Virus record (IMG/VR): IMGVR_UViG_3300007754_000004
Location: 20,413-84,412 of that record
Strand: one strand, 5' to 3'
From: a virus
Length of the DNA: 64,000 nt
Shown here: one piece after another, positions 51,244 to 58,413 of the stretch
How the letters are laid out: each line of letters begins with the position of its first letter
Numbering within the stretch: the stretch's first letter is position 1
The notes under the pieces: generated by a model
Databases searched by the model: none
What the model was told of the DNA's origin: nothing
The model's input: the letters and a program-made list of their open reading frames with translations, nothing else
Position numbers and translations under genes: made by a program

Positions 51244-51716
51244 CAGACGTTGAACCGCTTCCGAGCGTCCGCAGGAGAGGAGCCGTTGGGGAGATAAACC
51301 GCCCCGTCACCGATCCAACGGTTTCCGACTTGATACTCCAGCACCCACTTTTCCGTGTTGAGCCGACCCATAGCTCTGACGCCGCTGTCCGGACCAAGGC
51401 CCCGCACCCGATAGGGAGTCCCCTCATACTCGAAATGATCCACCCCATGACGAGCCAGCCGGATCCGTCGGGATCCGTCGTAGAGTCTCCACGCCATCCC
51501 GTCACCGGAATAGTCGTAGCTGGCTTGCTCTTCGACCCATCCCCGGATCCGCTCCAGGGACTCGTCGAAGATCAGCTCAAGAACGGCACCGTCCGGGCGA
51601 GCAGAACCCACGGGGGTCATGGTGACCTTGCGGAGACCCCGGCCGAACTCCTCCTCGGCTTCCATTTGAACCAGCTCCAGGTTGTCCTTTCGCGATTCCA
51701 CAATCACGCCGATCAT
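51243..51716 (-). CDS. small baseplate-region protein
   Basis: 157 residues from ATG 51716, overlapping the J-like gene (ATGA). Beta-rich with acidic patches: VIVESRKDNLELVQMEAEEE, AVLELIFDESLERIRGWVEE, DGMAWRLYDGSRRIRLARHG, ending LPNGSSPADARKRFNV. No family recognised. Located between the J-like and gpI-like genes with overlaps on both sides, so it probably is a structural or assembly protein of the baseplate. Confidence 0.6.
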   Translation of the reverse strand: MIGVIVESRKDNLELVQMEAEEEFGRGLRKVTMTPVGSARPDGAVLELIFDESLERIRGWVEEQASYDYSGDGMAWRLYDGSRRIRLARHGVDHFEYEGTPYRVRGLGPDSGVRAMGRLNTEKWVLEYQVGNRWIGDGAVYLPNGSSPADARKRFNV

Positions 51717-54700
51717 GCCGAATCCTCGTCGTAGGTGAAGGTGAGGGTGCCCACGCTCAGATAGGCCGCCTTGCTCGGGTCGATGTTCTTCGCACCCGTG
51801 TCCGTCCCCACAATATAGGTCACCGTGTAATCGTGCTCTGAAGGGGCATCAGCCGCAGCCAGGGAAATGACTACCCGATTCGCGGTCAACTCCTTCAGCC
51901 GATCTTCTTTCTCCTGGTCCGTCTCATACCCAGCGGCGTCCAAGGTCGTGTCATCCGTCAAGCCCTCGATCAGATGACCATCTGAGCCGATGATATAGGC
52001 TCGACCCGCGGCGAGGCCCAACGCCGTCTGAGGCGGCACAATCTGGAGATCCAACTCGTCGTCGTCCTGATAGACCCCGCGATACTCCGTGGACGCACCC
52101 CCTCCGGTTGTCGTCGCGGCGTCCAGCTCCTCTTCAATCAACCACACGCTGATCTCAGGAGTGGACCAGGAGGCAAGGTAGGTGACGTCTCCTGACTGGT
52201 CGGTTCGCAGAGCCTCCCGAATCACCTGTGACCCAGCTTGCCTCACCATGAGGGTGAGAGGCTCCACCACATAGGAGACTTGAGTGGCCCCGCCGATAGA
52301 TCCGGTGACGTTGGATTGCCGAAGCGGCTCGCCAAGCCGAAGCCCGCTGAAGAGATTTTCGAGGTTGGTCCGAATGGCTGAATCCGCGGCTGCTTGATCG
52401 GCTCTCTTCTTCAATACGACCGTAGCTGAAATATCTACCGGGATTTTCACCGCGTCTTTGACCAGGATATCGCTGCACACATGGCGGGAGCTATCCAGGT
52501 CTCCCTGAGCGACTGAGACCACCTGATTGACTTCGTACTCAACCGTGAAGTTCTCGTCGTGCTTATAGCTGATCAGGACGGAAGCCCCTGAGGCGATGTT
52601 CCCTCCCTCGACTCTCTTGACGGACACCGCAGTCGTCTGATTCCCTTCGACGATGGTGTAGTCACTCACTCCAGAGCTGTCGTTGGGGCCCCGGTGAGTC
52701 GTGAGCCCGTCTGAAGACTTCACCACCAGAGTCCGCGAATCACACCCGAGGTTGTTCAGGTACTCCAGGTACTCCCCAATCAGAGTGTGAGCCTCATCCG
52801 TCACCTGGATGCTATCCCCGCTGGGTGTCAGCACCCCAGCGGAGTTCGTCGTCCCCGTGATCAAGAGATAGTCTCCCGCCTTGGTAGACCTCCCGATCCC
52901 CAAAGGGGCCTCCGGGTGGTAGAGCGCATAGGCGGCGGAAGCCAGCTCGCCGCTGATCACCCCTGTCACGGACTTGATCGAACGAGCCGGCTGACGAGGC
53001 AACGTAAACTTGCTCCCTGTCCTATAGCGATAATCCCCCAACACCACGTCCGTCAGGGTCACAGCAGGCTGGGCGACGCTGGTGTCCAGAACGATGGTGT
53101 CGTAGCTGGAGATGGTCACGTCGTCCAAGGTGAACACCTGACCCGTGCTGGCGTTTCTCAGTTCATACCCCGCGTCGGAGTCGTCCAACATCTCAACGAT
53201 CGGGTTCTCCAGGGAGAGATTAGCGTCCACCGCCCGGAAAGTGAGATCAGCGGGATCCCCGACGACTTCAAATTGAACGTCCTGCTTGATTTCAAAGGTG
53301 AAGGCGAAGGTGTCTGTGACCTTCGCCACGTTCTCCCCCTGGAGCCAAACATCCACCTTTCCGCCGACATGCTTGGAGCCGTCGTAGTCTCGTTGCATCA
53401 GCGTTTCGCCTGCGGTCACCACCTCCGCTTGAAGGACGCCGGACACATCTGCCGCGATCTGTAGGAGACCCCGCTCCGTCCCTGAGTCCACGCTGGCGAG
53501 AGCGTTCTGACACCGCTCCGCGAGTTCCTTGTTGGACTCCGAATTTTTACCGCCGAAGGTCGCTGCCGCGTTGCTGACCGAGAGCCCGAGAGACCGAGCT
53601 GCGTTGCTCTGGATGGTCCGAATCTGACCTGCCCCAACCTCACCGGCAGATCCCACAGAAGAAGCCTTCACCGGCAGCGTAACCGACCAACGACCCGTGG
53701 AAGGGTTGTAGTGGCTGGCAAGACTGGACAGGCTGATACTCCCCGCCCGGGTGGTCTTGAAAGAAACCGAGCCTGAAGAAACTGTCGTCCCGATCGCCAC
53801 CGTCAAAGTCCGAGTCGGCTGGGAGGTCGTGTAAAAAGTCACCTCCCCCCGAGCAAACTGACCCGCCCGACGGGTCGCTCCATAACGAGCCGCCAAGGCT
53901 TCAAACCCGCGATCAATGAGACTCTGAACGTCAGAGTTGCTCGTCAGGAAGAATGCCTTCTTCAACGCCTGCTTGTACGTCGAAGCGGATACGTCCACGC
54001 TGCTGCCCGTGCCTGAGGGGTCGTCGATCAGCAACAGCGAAGAGAAGCTCGCCATTCGGTGCAAGAAATCCTGAATGAAACGAAGCCGTTCCGCTTCCGC
54101 CATCGCAGGATCGATCACGGTATCCCTGAGGACACTCCCCGGACCCACTTTGATTTGAGGATTGCTCCGATAGATGGCGGCGACCATCGTCCTGGTAAGC
54201 TGTTGACGAGTCCTCGCGGGGAAACTCCCAAGCGTGTTGGTCACCGTCACGGGGCGAGCCGCTACCTCCGATGAGTACCCGGATTCAATCTCTCTCCGGG
54301 TGGTCGAGTCGTAGTAAATCGCCGTGACCACGTAATAGAGAGGGTCCTCGACCCGAGTCGCGGCGAAGTCGCCATTGGAGATCGTGGCCGGGGTAGAAGT
54401 CGGCCCCCCTGATCGAACGTGGTCGAAGCTGTATGAGGTGATCTGGCGAACGGTGTCGATCTGAGCCGTCACCCGCACATCTGTCGCCGTCTCCGGGATC
54501 TCCAGCTTGTCGTCAAAATCGCTCTGGAGGAGGAGATCCTTGCTGTCTACCTGCGTGCCAACAACCCGGACATAGAGAGGATCCGAAGCGTGGTCTCCTG
54601 CGGCGTCCAGCTTGATCGAGTTGTCCGCCGTGATTGACCCGACGGAGGTTACCTCTTCCTCCGTCGTACCCGAATCCACCGGGCTCAAGTTGATGAGCTG

Positions 54701-55177
54701 GTACCCCGTGGTACCCCCGCCGGACTCCGTCGAAGCGTAGAAGTTGTACCCGATAACGTTGGAATCGGAGAGGCCCTCGACCTTGATCCGAACCTTGTTG
54801 TCAAAGCTCTCGACCGAGATGTTCGTAGGGGCATTCGCGACAACCCCCACGTCCGCTTCCTGAACCAGGGTCGCCTCAATCACCACAGGCTCACTGACCT
54901 GTCCTGTGGACGCAATGGACCTCACCTGGAGGTTGTTCACTCCAGCGATGAGCGGGAGACCATCCGGGTACGCCGCCGGGTTGGGCAGAGTCCAAGCCGT
55001 ACCCGTGAAGTACACAAGGTCCGGGTCCGAGACGAACGCTCCACCCCGAACCGAGACCTCCATGTCTACCGTGCTGGAGTCCATCGTCCCTGAGAAGAAC
55101 CGAGTCCCCAAGGTAGTCGAGAACTTCCATGAAGCCCGAGCCACGCTATCCGAGCCCGTTACCACCGGGGCAGCCAT
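51713..55177 (-). CDS. baseplate J-like protein with extended N-terminal domains
   Basis: 1154 residues from ATG 55177. The baseplate J/gp6-type core is recognisable from about residue 330: LTRTMVAAIYRSNPQIKVGP, GSVLRDTVIDPAMAEAERLR, YGATRRAGQFARGEVTFYTT, VGSAGEVGAGQIRTI, the strongly typical AERCQNALASVDSGTERGLL, IAADVSGVLQAEVV and GGKVDVWLQG. The N-terminal ~320 residues contain Ig/FN3-like beta domains (GYNFYASTESGGG is typical of fibronectin-type turns), which extend it beyond simple J proteins. The C-terminal part has a second J-related region (SDILVKDAVKIPVDISATVV, RQSNVTGSIGGATQVSYVVE). It forms part of the baseplate wedge of contractile-tail phages, and is the strongest evidence here for a myovirus. 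Confidence 0.85.
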   Translation of the reverse strand: MAAPVVTGSDSVARASWKFSTTLGTRFFSGTMDSSTVDMEVSVRGGAFVSDPDLVYFTGTAWTLPNPAAYPDGLPLIAGVNNLQVRSIASTGQVSEPVVIEATLVQEADVGVVANAPTNISVESFDNKVRIKVEGLSDSNVIGYNFYASTESGGGTTGYQLINLSPVDSGTTEEEVTSVGSITADNSIKLDAAGDHASDPLYVRVVGTQVDSKDLLLQSDFDDKLEIPETATDVRVTAQIDTVRQITSYSFDHVRSGGPTSTPATISNGDFAATRVEDPLYYVVTAIYYDSTTRREIESGYSSEVAARPVTVTNTLGSFPARTRQQLTRTMVAAIYRSNPQIKVGPGSVLRDTVIDPAMAEAERLRFIQDFLHRMASFSSLLLIDDPSGTGSSVDVSASTYKQALKKAFFLTSNSDVQSLIDRGFEALAARYGATRRAGQFARGEVTFYTTSQPTRTLTVAIGTTVSSGSVSFKTTRAGSISLSSLASHYNPSTGRWSVTLPVKASSVGSAGEVGAGQIRTIQSNAARSLGLSVSNAAATFGGKNSESNKELAERCQNALASVDSGTERGLLQIAADVSGVLQAEVVTAGETLMQRDYDGSKHVGGKVDVWLQGENVAKVTDTFAFTFEIKQDVQFEVVGDPADLTFRAVDANLSLENPIVEMLDDSDAGYELRNASTGQVFTLDDVTISSYDTIVLDTSVAQPAVTLTDVVLGDYRYRTGSKFTLPRQPARSIKSVTGVISGELASAAYALYHPEAPLGIGRSTKAGDYLLITGTTNSAGVLTPSGDSIQVTDEAHTLIGEYLEYLNNLGCDSRTLVVKSSDGLTTHRGPNDSSGVSDYTIVEGNQTTAVSVKRVEGGNIASGASVLISYKHDENFTVEYEVNQVVSVAQGDLDSSRHVCSDILVKDAVKIPVDISATVVLKKRADQAAADSAIRTNLENLFSGLRLGEPLRQSNVTGSIGGATQVSYVVEPLTLMVRQAGSQVIREALRTDQSGDVTYLASWSTPEISVWLIEEELDAATTTGGGASTEYRGVYQDDDELDLQIVPPQTALGLAAGRAYIIGSDGHLIEGLTDDTTLDAAGYETDQEKEDRLKELTANRVVISLAAADAPSEHDYTVTYIVGTDTGAKNIDPSKAAYLSVGTLTFTYDEDSA

Positions 55178-55233
55178 CAGACCTCACTCCAAGTCATCTC
55201 AACCAACCCAACCTGATAAAGCCAATACCGCAG

Positions 55234-55261
55234 GTAACTTTTTCTCCCACACTCGTATATA
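55234..55261 (+). promoter_or_regulatory. accessory (early/middle-type) promoter
   Basis: GTAACT, 16-base spacer ending ACTCG, TATATA, 20 bases before the ATG at 55281. Confidence 0.7.
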
Positions 55262-55280
55262 CCCGTAAGAGGAGTTCAGA

Positions 55281-55505
55281 ATGAACCTGCCCGGCTACGA
55301 TTCATGGAAGATCGACGGAAACCGAACTTACTGCTACGACTGCGGGGAATACTGGTATGAAGCCTACGGGTGTGCCTGCGACGAGGGTGATGTGCCCGAC
55401 GACCAGGACTACCCGGACGAGAACCCGGCCCCGGCTTGTGGAGACCCCGAGTGCGAGGAGCCCGAGTGCCAGCCCGTCGGTGGGGATTTCTCTCTCCCCT
55501 TCTGA
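55281..55505 (+). CDS. small Cys-rich acidic protein
   Basis: 74 residues from ATG 55281 with AAGAGGAG nine bases upstream. It contains YCYDCGEYWYEAYGCACDEG and later CGDPECEEPEC, seven Cys in a strongly Asp/Glu-rich chain. The first half fits a small zinc ribbon (CxxC plus CxC); the second half is a Cys/Glu/Pro repeat. No family recognised. Encoded just before the 213-residue gene in the same direction; the latter has its own promoter. Confidence 0.65.
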   Translation: MNLPGYDSWKIDGNRTYCYDCGEYWYEAYGCACDEGDVPDDQDYPDENPAPACGDPECEEPECQPVGGDFSLPF

Positions 55506-55531
55506 AAAACTCCGGGGGTCGGTCGTATAGG
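55504..55531 (+). promoter_or_regulatory. accessory-type promoter directly before an ATG
   Basis: GAAAAA, 16-base spacer ending GGTCG, TATAGG, ending six bases before the ATG at 55537. A transcript from here would be leaderless. Confidence 0.55.
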
Positions 55532-55536
55532 GGACC

Positions 55537-56178
55537 ATGAGCTACATCGCGACCCCTTCCCGCAGTACCCTGCCCACCTCCATGAAGAGTCGCTTCTACG
55601 ACTCCTTCCAGCCCCGGACGTGGTCCGAGCTGGCGGAGCACGCCGGCATGTCCTCCCGCCCGGCGTACTACTCCGGGCGGGGGGTAAACCGCGGGGACCT
55701 CGGCTATCGCGAGCTGACCTGCATCTACCGCTACCTGGAGGCCGGAGCCAGTCAACGGCACTTTCCGGAGACCGCTCCCGAAGGATTCATCTCGATGGTC
55801 CTGAGCATCGAGATCCTCTCGGCCACCGCTTTCCTCAATCACTTGAGGGACCTCGCCAACAACGGCTGGGTCTGGTACGAGGCCGCCCCCAAGGAGCAGC
55901 ACATCGCGGTGGACCGGAATGAGGATGGGAGTCCCGGCCCCGGGGCGATGGCTCAGACGCTCTTCGGAATCGTGGGGAAGAGAGAGAGAAACACGAGGAT
56001 GGAAACTCGGGAGACCAAGGGTTTCCAGCGGTCCTTCCTGGCGAAGATCGACCAGAGCCACAGGATGCCACCTCGGGAGACACCTGAGGTGTCGGAATAC
56101 TGCTGGGGGGCTGGGTGGGGCGAGGACGTTTCCGACTACGATGAGTGGCTGGGGGAGCCCTGGCCGCCGCCGGATTGA
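55537..56178 (+). CDS. hypothetical protein, 213 residues, predicted leaderless mRNA
   Basis: ATG 55537 lies six bases after a TATAGG element, and no ribosome site is visible, so the mRNA should have essentially no leader. Residues 15-90 look like a regulatory or DNA-binding helical domain (WSELAEHAGMSSRPAYYSGR then DLGYRELTCIYRYLEAGASQ). There is a hydrophobic helix (GFISMVLSIEILSATAFLNH), then a charged C-terminal region with PRETPEVSEYCWGAGWGEDV. A long reverse-strand frame over it is a low-complexity shadow. No named family; the HTH-like reading of the N-terminus is inference. Confidence 0.65.
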   Translation: MSYIATPSRSTLPTSMKSRFYDSFQPRTWSELAEHAGMSSRPAYYSGRGVNRGDLGYRELTCIYRYLEAGASQRHFPETAPEGFISMVLSIEILSATAFLNHLRDLANNGWVWYEAAPKEQHIAVDRNEDGSPGPGAMAQTLFGIVGKRERNTRMETRETKGFQRSFLAKIDQSHRMPPRETPEVSEYCWGAGWGEDVSDYDEWLGEPWPPPD

Positions 56179-56180
56179 TA

Positions 56181-57254
56181 TCAGAGCCCGAGGCTTAGTC
56201 CGTTGCTCCCCATCAGGGCGACAGCACCGGGGACGGTGAACACCGTGGTGACCACCACGGGCTCCCCTGAGGCGTTGTAGGCGACCACGTCGATCATGAA
56301 GGACGTCTGATCGCTGACATGAGGAGTGACCTCGATCGAGGCGACTCGATACAGCTTTTCCTTCAGGCTCACACGCTGGTACCGAGCCTGATGGGTTTGG
56401 GCTTCCTGCAACTTGGCGAGAGCGTTCTGAACATCCTCTTGGAGGAGTGTCGCGACAGCCCCGATTGCCTTGTGGCCGGTGCGGCTCATCAACAGGCTCC
56501 CGTACCAGGAGTGATACGGGTTGGAACCACGGCGGGTGAGGAGGATCTTCAAGGCCGCCTGCTGGAGCAGGTTCTCATCCTCGACCAGGACCACATCACC
56601 TGAGATACTGAACCGCCAGTCGTTCTCCACGAAGGTCGCCCGACAGCGGAGACAACGCTGCGGCGGGACAGAATAGGTGACCTTGAAATTCGCCTGTTGC
56701 TTGACCGGCTTGACGAACTTCGGGAACCTGTTGGTGATCGTGTCCTGTCGCGTCGCGAGACCCCACCCGGGATACAGCTCCTTCCCGCGAGAAGCATACT
56801 GGCCTCCGAATCCAAGGGCGGCGGTAGCCGTCCCGCTGACTTGAATCCGAGAGGCCGGGCCGATGGCAGCCCCGTCGGTGAAGGCAAGATGCCCGCTCTC
56901 GTTCTCTGGAACCACATCCGACAGAACCGGGAGCAGCTTCCTGACAACAGCATCCGTCGTCACCCTGTACCCGGTCGGGAGAGTCACGGTCGCCGTCTCA
57001 CCACTCCCGGTCACCGTCAGGGTCTCTGACCCCGCGGGGATGTAGAACGGACCACTGGAAGCCCCCTTGAGCCGAGCAGGGATAGAGAACCCGCCGGAGG
57101 GGATATAGAAGCTGTTGTTGACCATCACCCGGACCAGCCCGGCGGCACCCACCGGCTGCATCGTCTCCAAAGAAACCCTGTCCGACCCGAGAGCCACAGG
57201 TTCCTCAATAGAGATATGAGGGCAAGGCCACCCGAGTTGGATCTCCTGGCTCAC
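56181..57254 (-). CDS. probable baseplate protein with a gp25/W-like C-terminal domain
   Basis: 357 residues from an ATG overlapping the previous stop (ATGA). The N-terminal 160 residues are beta-rich (VRVMVNNSFYIPSGGFSIPA, then VTGSGETATVTLPTGYRVTT). A Cys pair CLRC at 201-204 follows, suggesting a small metal knuckle. The C-terminal region QAALKILLTRRGSNPYHSWY then GSLLMSRTG resembles gp25/W baseplate proteins of the 'i.~iLlT..GsrpfhP.yGs.L' type, with helices QEDVQNALAKLQEAQTHQAR after it and a terminal beta sheet. This fits the W-J-I gene order of contractile-tail phages, J lying two accessory genes downstream. The fusion of this domain to a long N-terminal part is unusual. Confidence 0.65.
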   Translation of the reverse strand: MSQEIQLGWPCPHISIEEPVALGSDRVSLETMQPVGAAGLVRVMVNNSFYIPSGGFSIPARLKGASSGPFYIPAGSETLTVTGSGETATVTLPTGYRVTTDAVVRKLLPVLSDVVPENESGHLAFTDGAAIGPASRIQVSGTATAALGFGGQYASRGKELYPGWGLATRQDTITNRFPKFVKPVKQQANFKVTYSVPPQRCLRCRATFVENDWRFSISGDVVLVEDENLLQQAALKILLTRRGSNPYHSWYGSLLMSRTGHKAIGAVATLLQEDVQNALAKLQEAQTHQARYQRVSLKEKLYRVASIEVTPHVSDQTSFMIDVVAYNASGEPVVVTTVFTVPGAVALMGSNGLSLGL

Positions 57255-57553
57255 CTGTACTTCCTGAGAACCCCCTCAAGAACACCCCGGAGAGACCGAC
57301 CCCCAGGGTCACCGCCACGACGGATATCTCGGACAGCTCGGGCGATCTCCGAGTGGGAGTCCGCCAGGGAGGGGCCACCGTCCCGACGGTCCAGGACGTC
57401 CACGACGTCCTCCAGCATCCCGAAAGGGTCGGAGAGTTCCTTGATCGCCCACACAAGATCGCTCCGGTCACTGGCGACCAGAGCCCTCAAGAGAGCCGGG
57501 CGAATCTCCGGGTTCTGGTGAGCGAGACGAATAACTTTGCGGCGAAGCGACAT
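57251..57553 (-). CDS. small structural-block protein
   Basis: 100 residues from ATG 57553, behind GAGG and a late-type promoter; a longer in-frame extension would start inside the upstream gene. Begins MSLRRKVIRLAHQNPEIRP, a short basic helix followed by ALLRALVASDRSDLVWAIKE, an acidic-aromatic region (DPFGMLEDVVDVLDRRDGGP) and an Arg/Gly-rich tail (RRGGDPGGRSLRGVL). The N-terminal peptide looks like a docking or signal sequence. I recall similar 'RLAxxNPExRP' starts in other phage structural proteins, unchecked. Its neighbours suggest a baseplate-associated role. Confidence 0.6.
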   Translation of the reverse strand: MSLRRKVIRLAHQNPEIRPALLRALVASDRSDLVWAIKELSDPFGMLEDVVDVLDRRDGGPSLADSHSEIARAVRDIRRGGDPGGRSLRGVLEGVLRKYR

Positions 57554-57576
57554 GGTAGACCTCTGCCTTTGAATAG

Positions 57577-57590
57577 CTATAGAGGGATTA
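57577..57590 (-). promoter_or_regulatory. late-type promoter before the 57553-56181 pair
   Basis: Minus strand TAATCCCT-CTATAG, 24 bases before the ATG at 57553. It slightly overlaps the stop of the 274-residue gene. Confidence 0.5.
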
Positions 57591-58412
57591 AAGCTCGGTC
57601 CCCACCTCGTAGTCCTCATCTGACATAAGGAAGGGGTAATAAGCCAGGGCATCCTCATTCGGGGTGTCCATATCTCGCACCCCGTCCTCATCTTCAGCGT
57701 AGAAGACTGCGTCGATAAAGCTAACCAGGGAAGCGACGTTAAACTCCCGATTGAAGTCCTCTCGATTCACGCTGTTCAAGGCACCCACGGTGCCCCCTAC
57801 AGCCAGAATGATTCTGGTGACTTCTTGCTCAAGCTGCTCTCGCAAATCCGCGAGCTTGATAATCCGAGCCTCCAGGTCATGACGCTTCGCTCGGATTTCC
57901 TGGGAGACCCATCGACGGCTGTGGTCCACATGGAAGACCGCTCGATCGATATTATCCCGGCGAACCCTCCCGCCGGTTCTAGGGGCAGGATCGTTGCCGA
58001 TGCTCATGTACCCCCCGTCATACTGCGTGGCGTTGATGCTCCCTTGCTTGGGGTACACAACGCCCCCGCCCGGATACGCCTCGCTGGTCACCCCATCGTT
58101 GTAGGAAGTCTGGTCCGGGAGCAGAAAATGGCTGATGCTCATCGGATTACCCCCCTGAGCGACATACGCCTGAACCAGCTTCCCTAGCGAAGACCGCTCG
58201 GGGACAAAGAATCCCACCCGCTGCTCTGAAGCCACGCGATTCCCCTGATCATCCTCCGTCGTCTGATACTCCACCAGGACATACCCGATCCGAACCAGCT
58301 CAGCCCGGATCACAGCGAGGCGGTTACCCACATCACGTCGCTCCTCCAAGACGAAGCGGCGAAAGTCCCGCCAAGACCCCTGACGGAACATCCCGAGCCA
58401 ACCAAAGGACAC
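57588..58412 (-). CDS. structural-block protein, 274 residues
   Basis: GTG 58412 with GAGGAGGG upstream, one base after the stop of the 801-residue gene. Mostly helical: SWRDFRRFVLEERRDVGNRL, AVIRAELVRIGYVLVEYQT, then a linker with GGVVYPKQGSINATQYDGGY. A long charged helix follows (RHDLEARIIKLADLREQLEQ, EVTRIILAVGG) with an acidic tail. A coiled coil of this kind suits an assembly or tail-scaffold protein. No named family recognised. Confidence 0.6.
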   Translation of the reverse strand: MSFGWLGMFRQGSWRDFRRFVLEERRDVGNRLAVIRAELVRIGYVLVEYQTTEDDQGNRVASEQRVGFFVPERSSLGKLVQAYVAQGGNPMSISHFLLPDQTSYNDGVTSEAYPGGGVVYPKQGSINATQYDGGYMSIGNDPAPRTGGRVRRDNIDRAVFHVDHSRRWVSQEIRAKRHDLEARIIKLADLREQLEQEVTRIILAVGGTVGALNSVNREDFNREFNVASLVSFIDAVFYAEDEDGVRDMDTPNEDALAYYPFLMSDEDYEVGTEL

Positions 58413-58413
58413 C

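Noticed and set aside
55276-56061. 261-codon minus-strand frame
   Set aside because: It covers two plus-strand genes that have promoters and a ribosome site or plausible protein sequence; its own product is low-complexity Arg/Pro/Gly.
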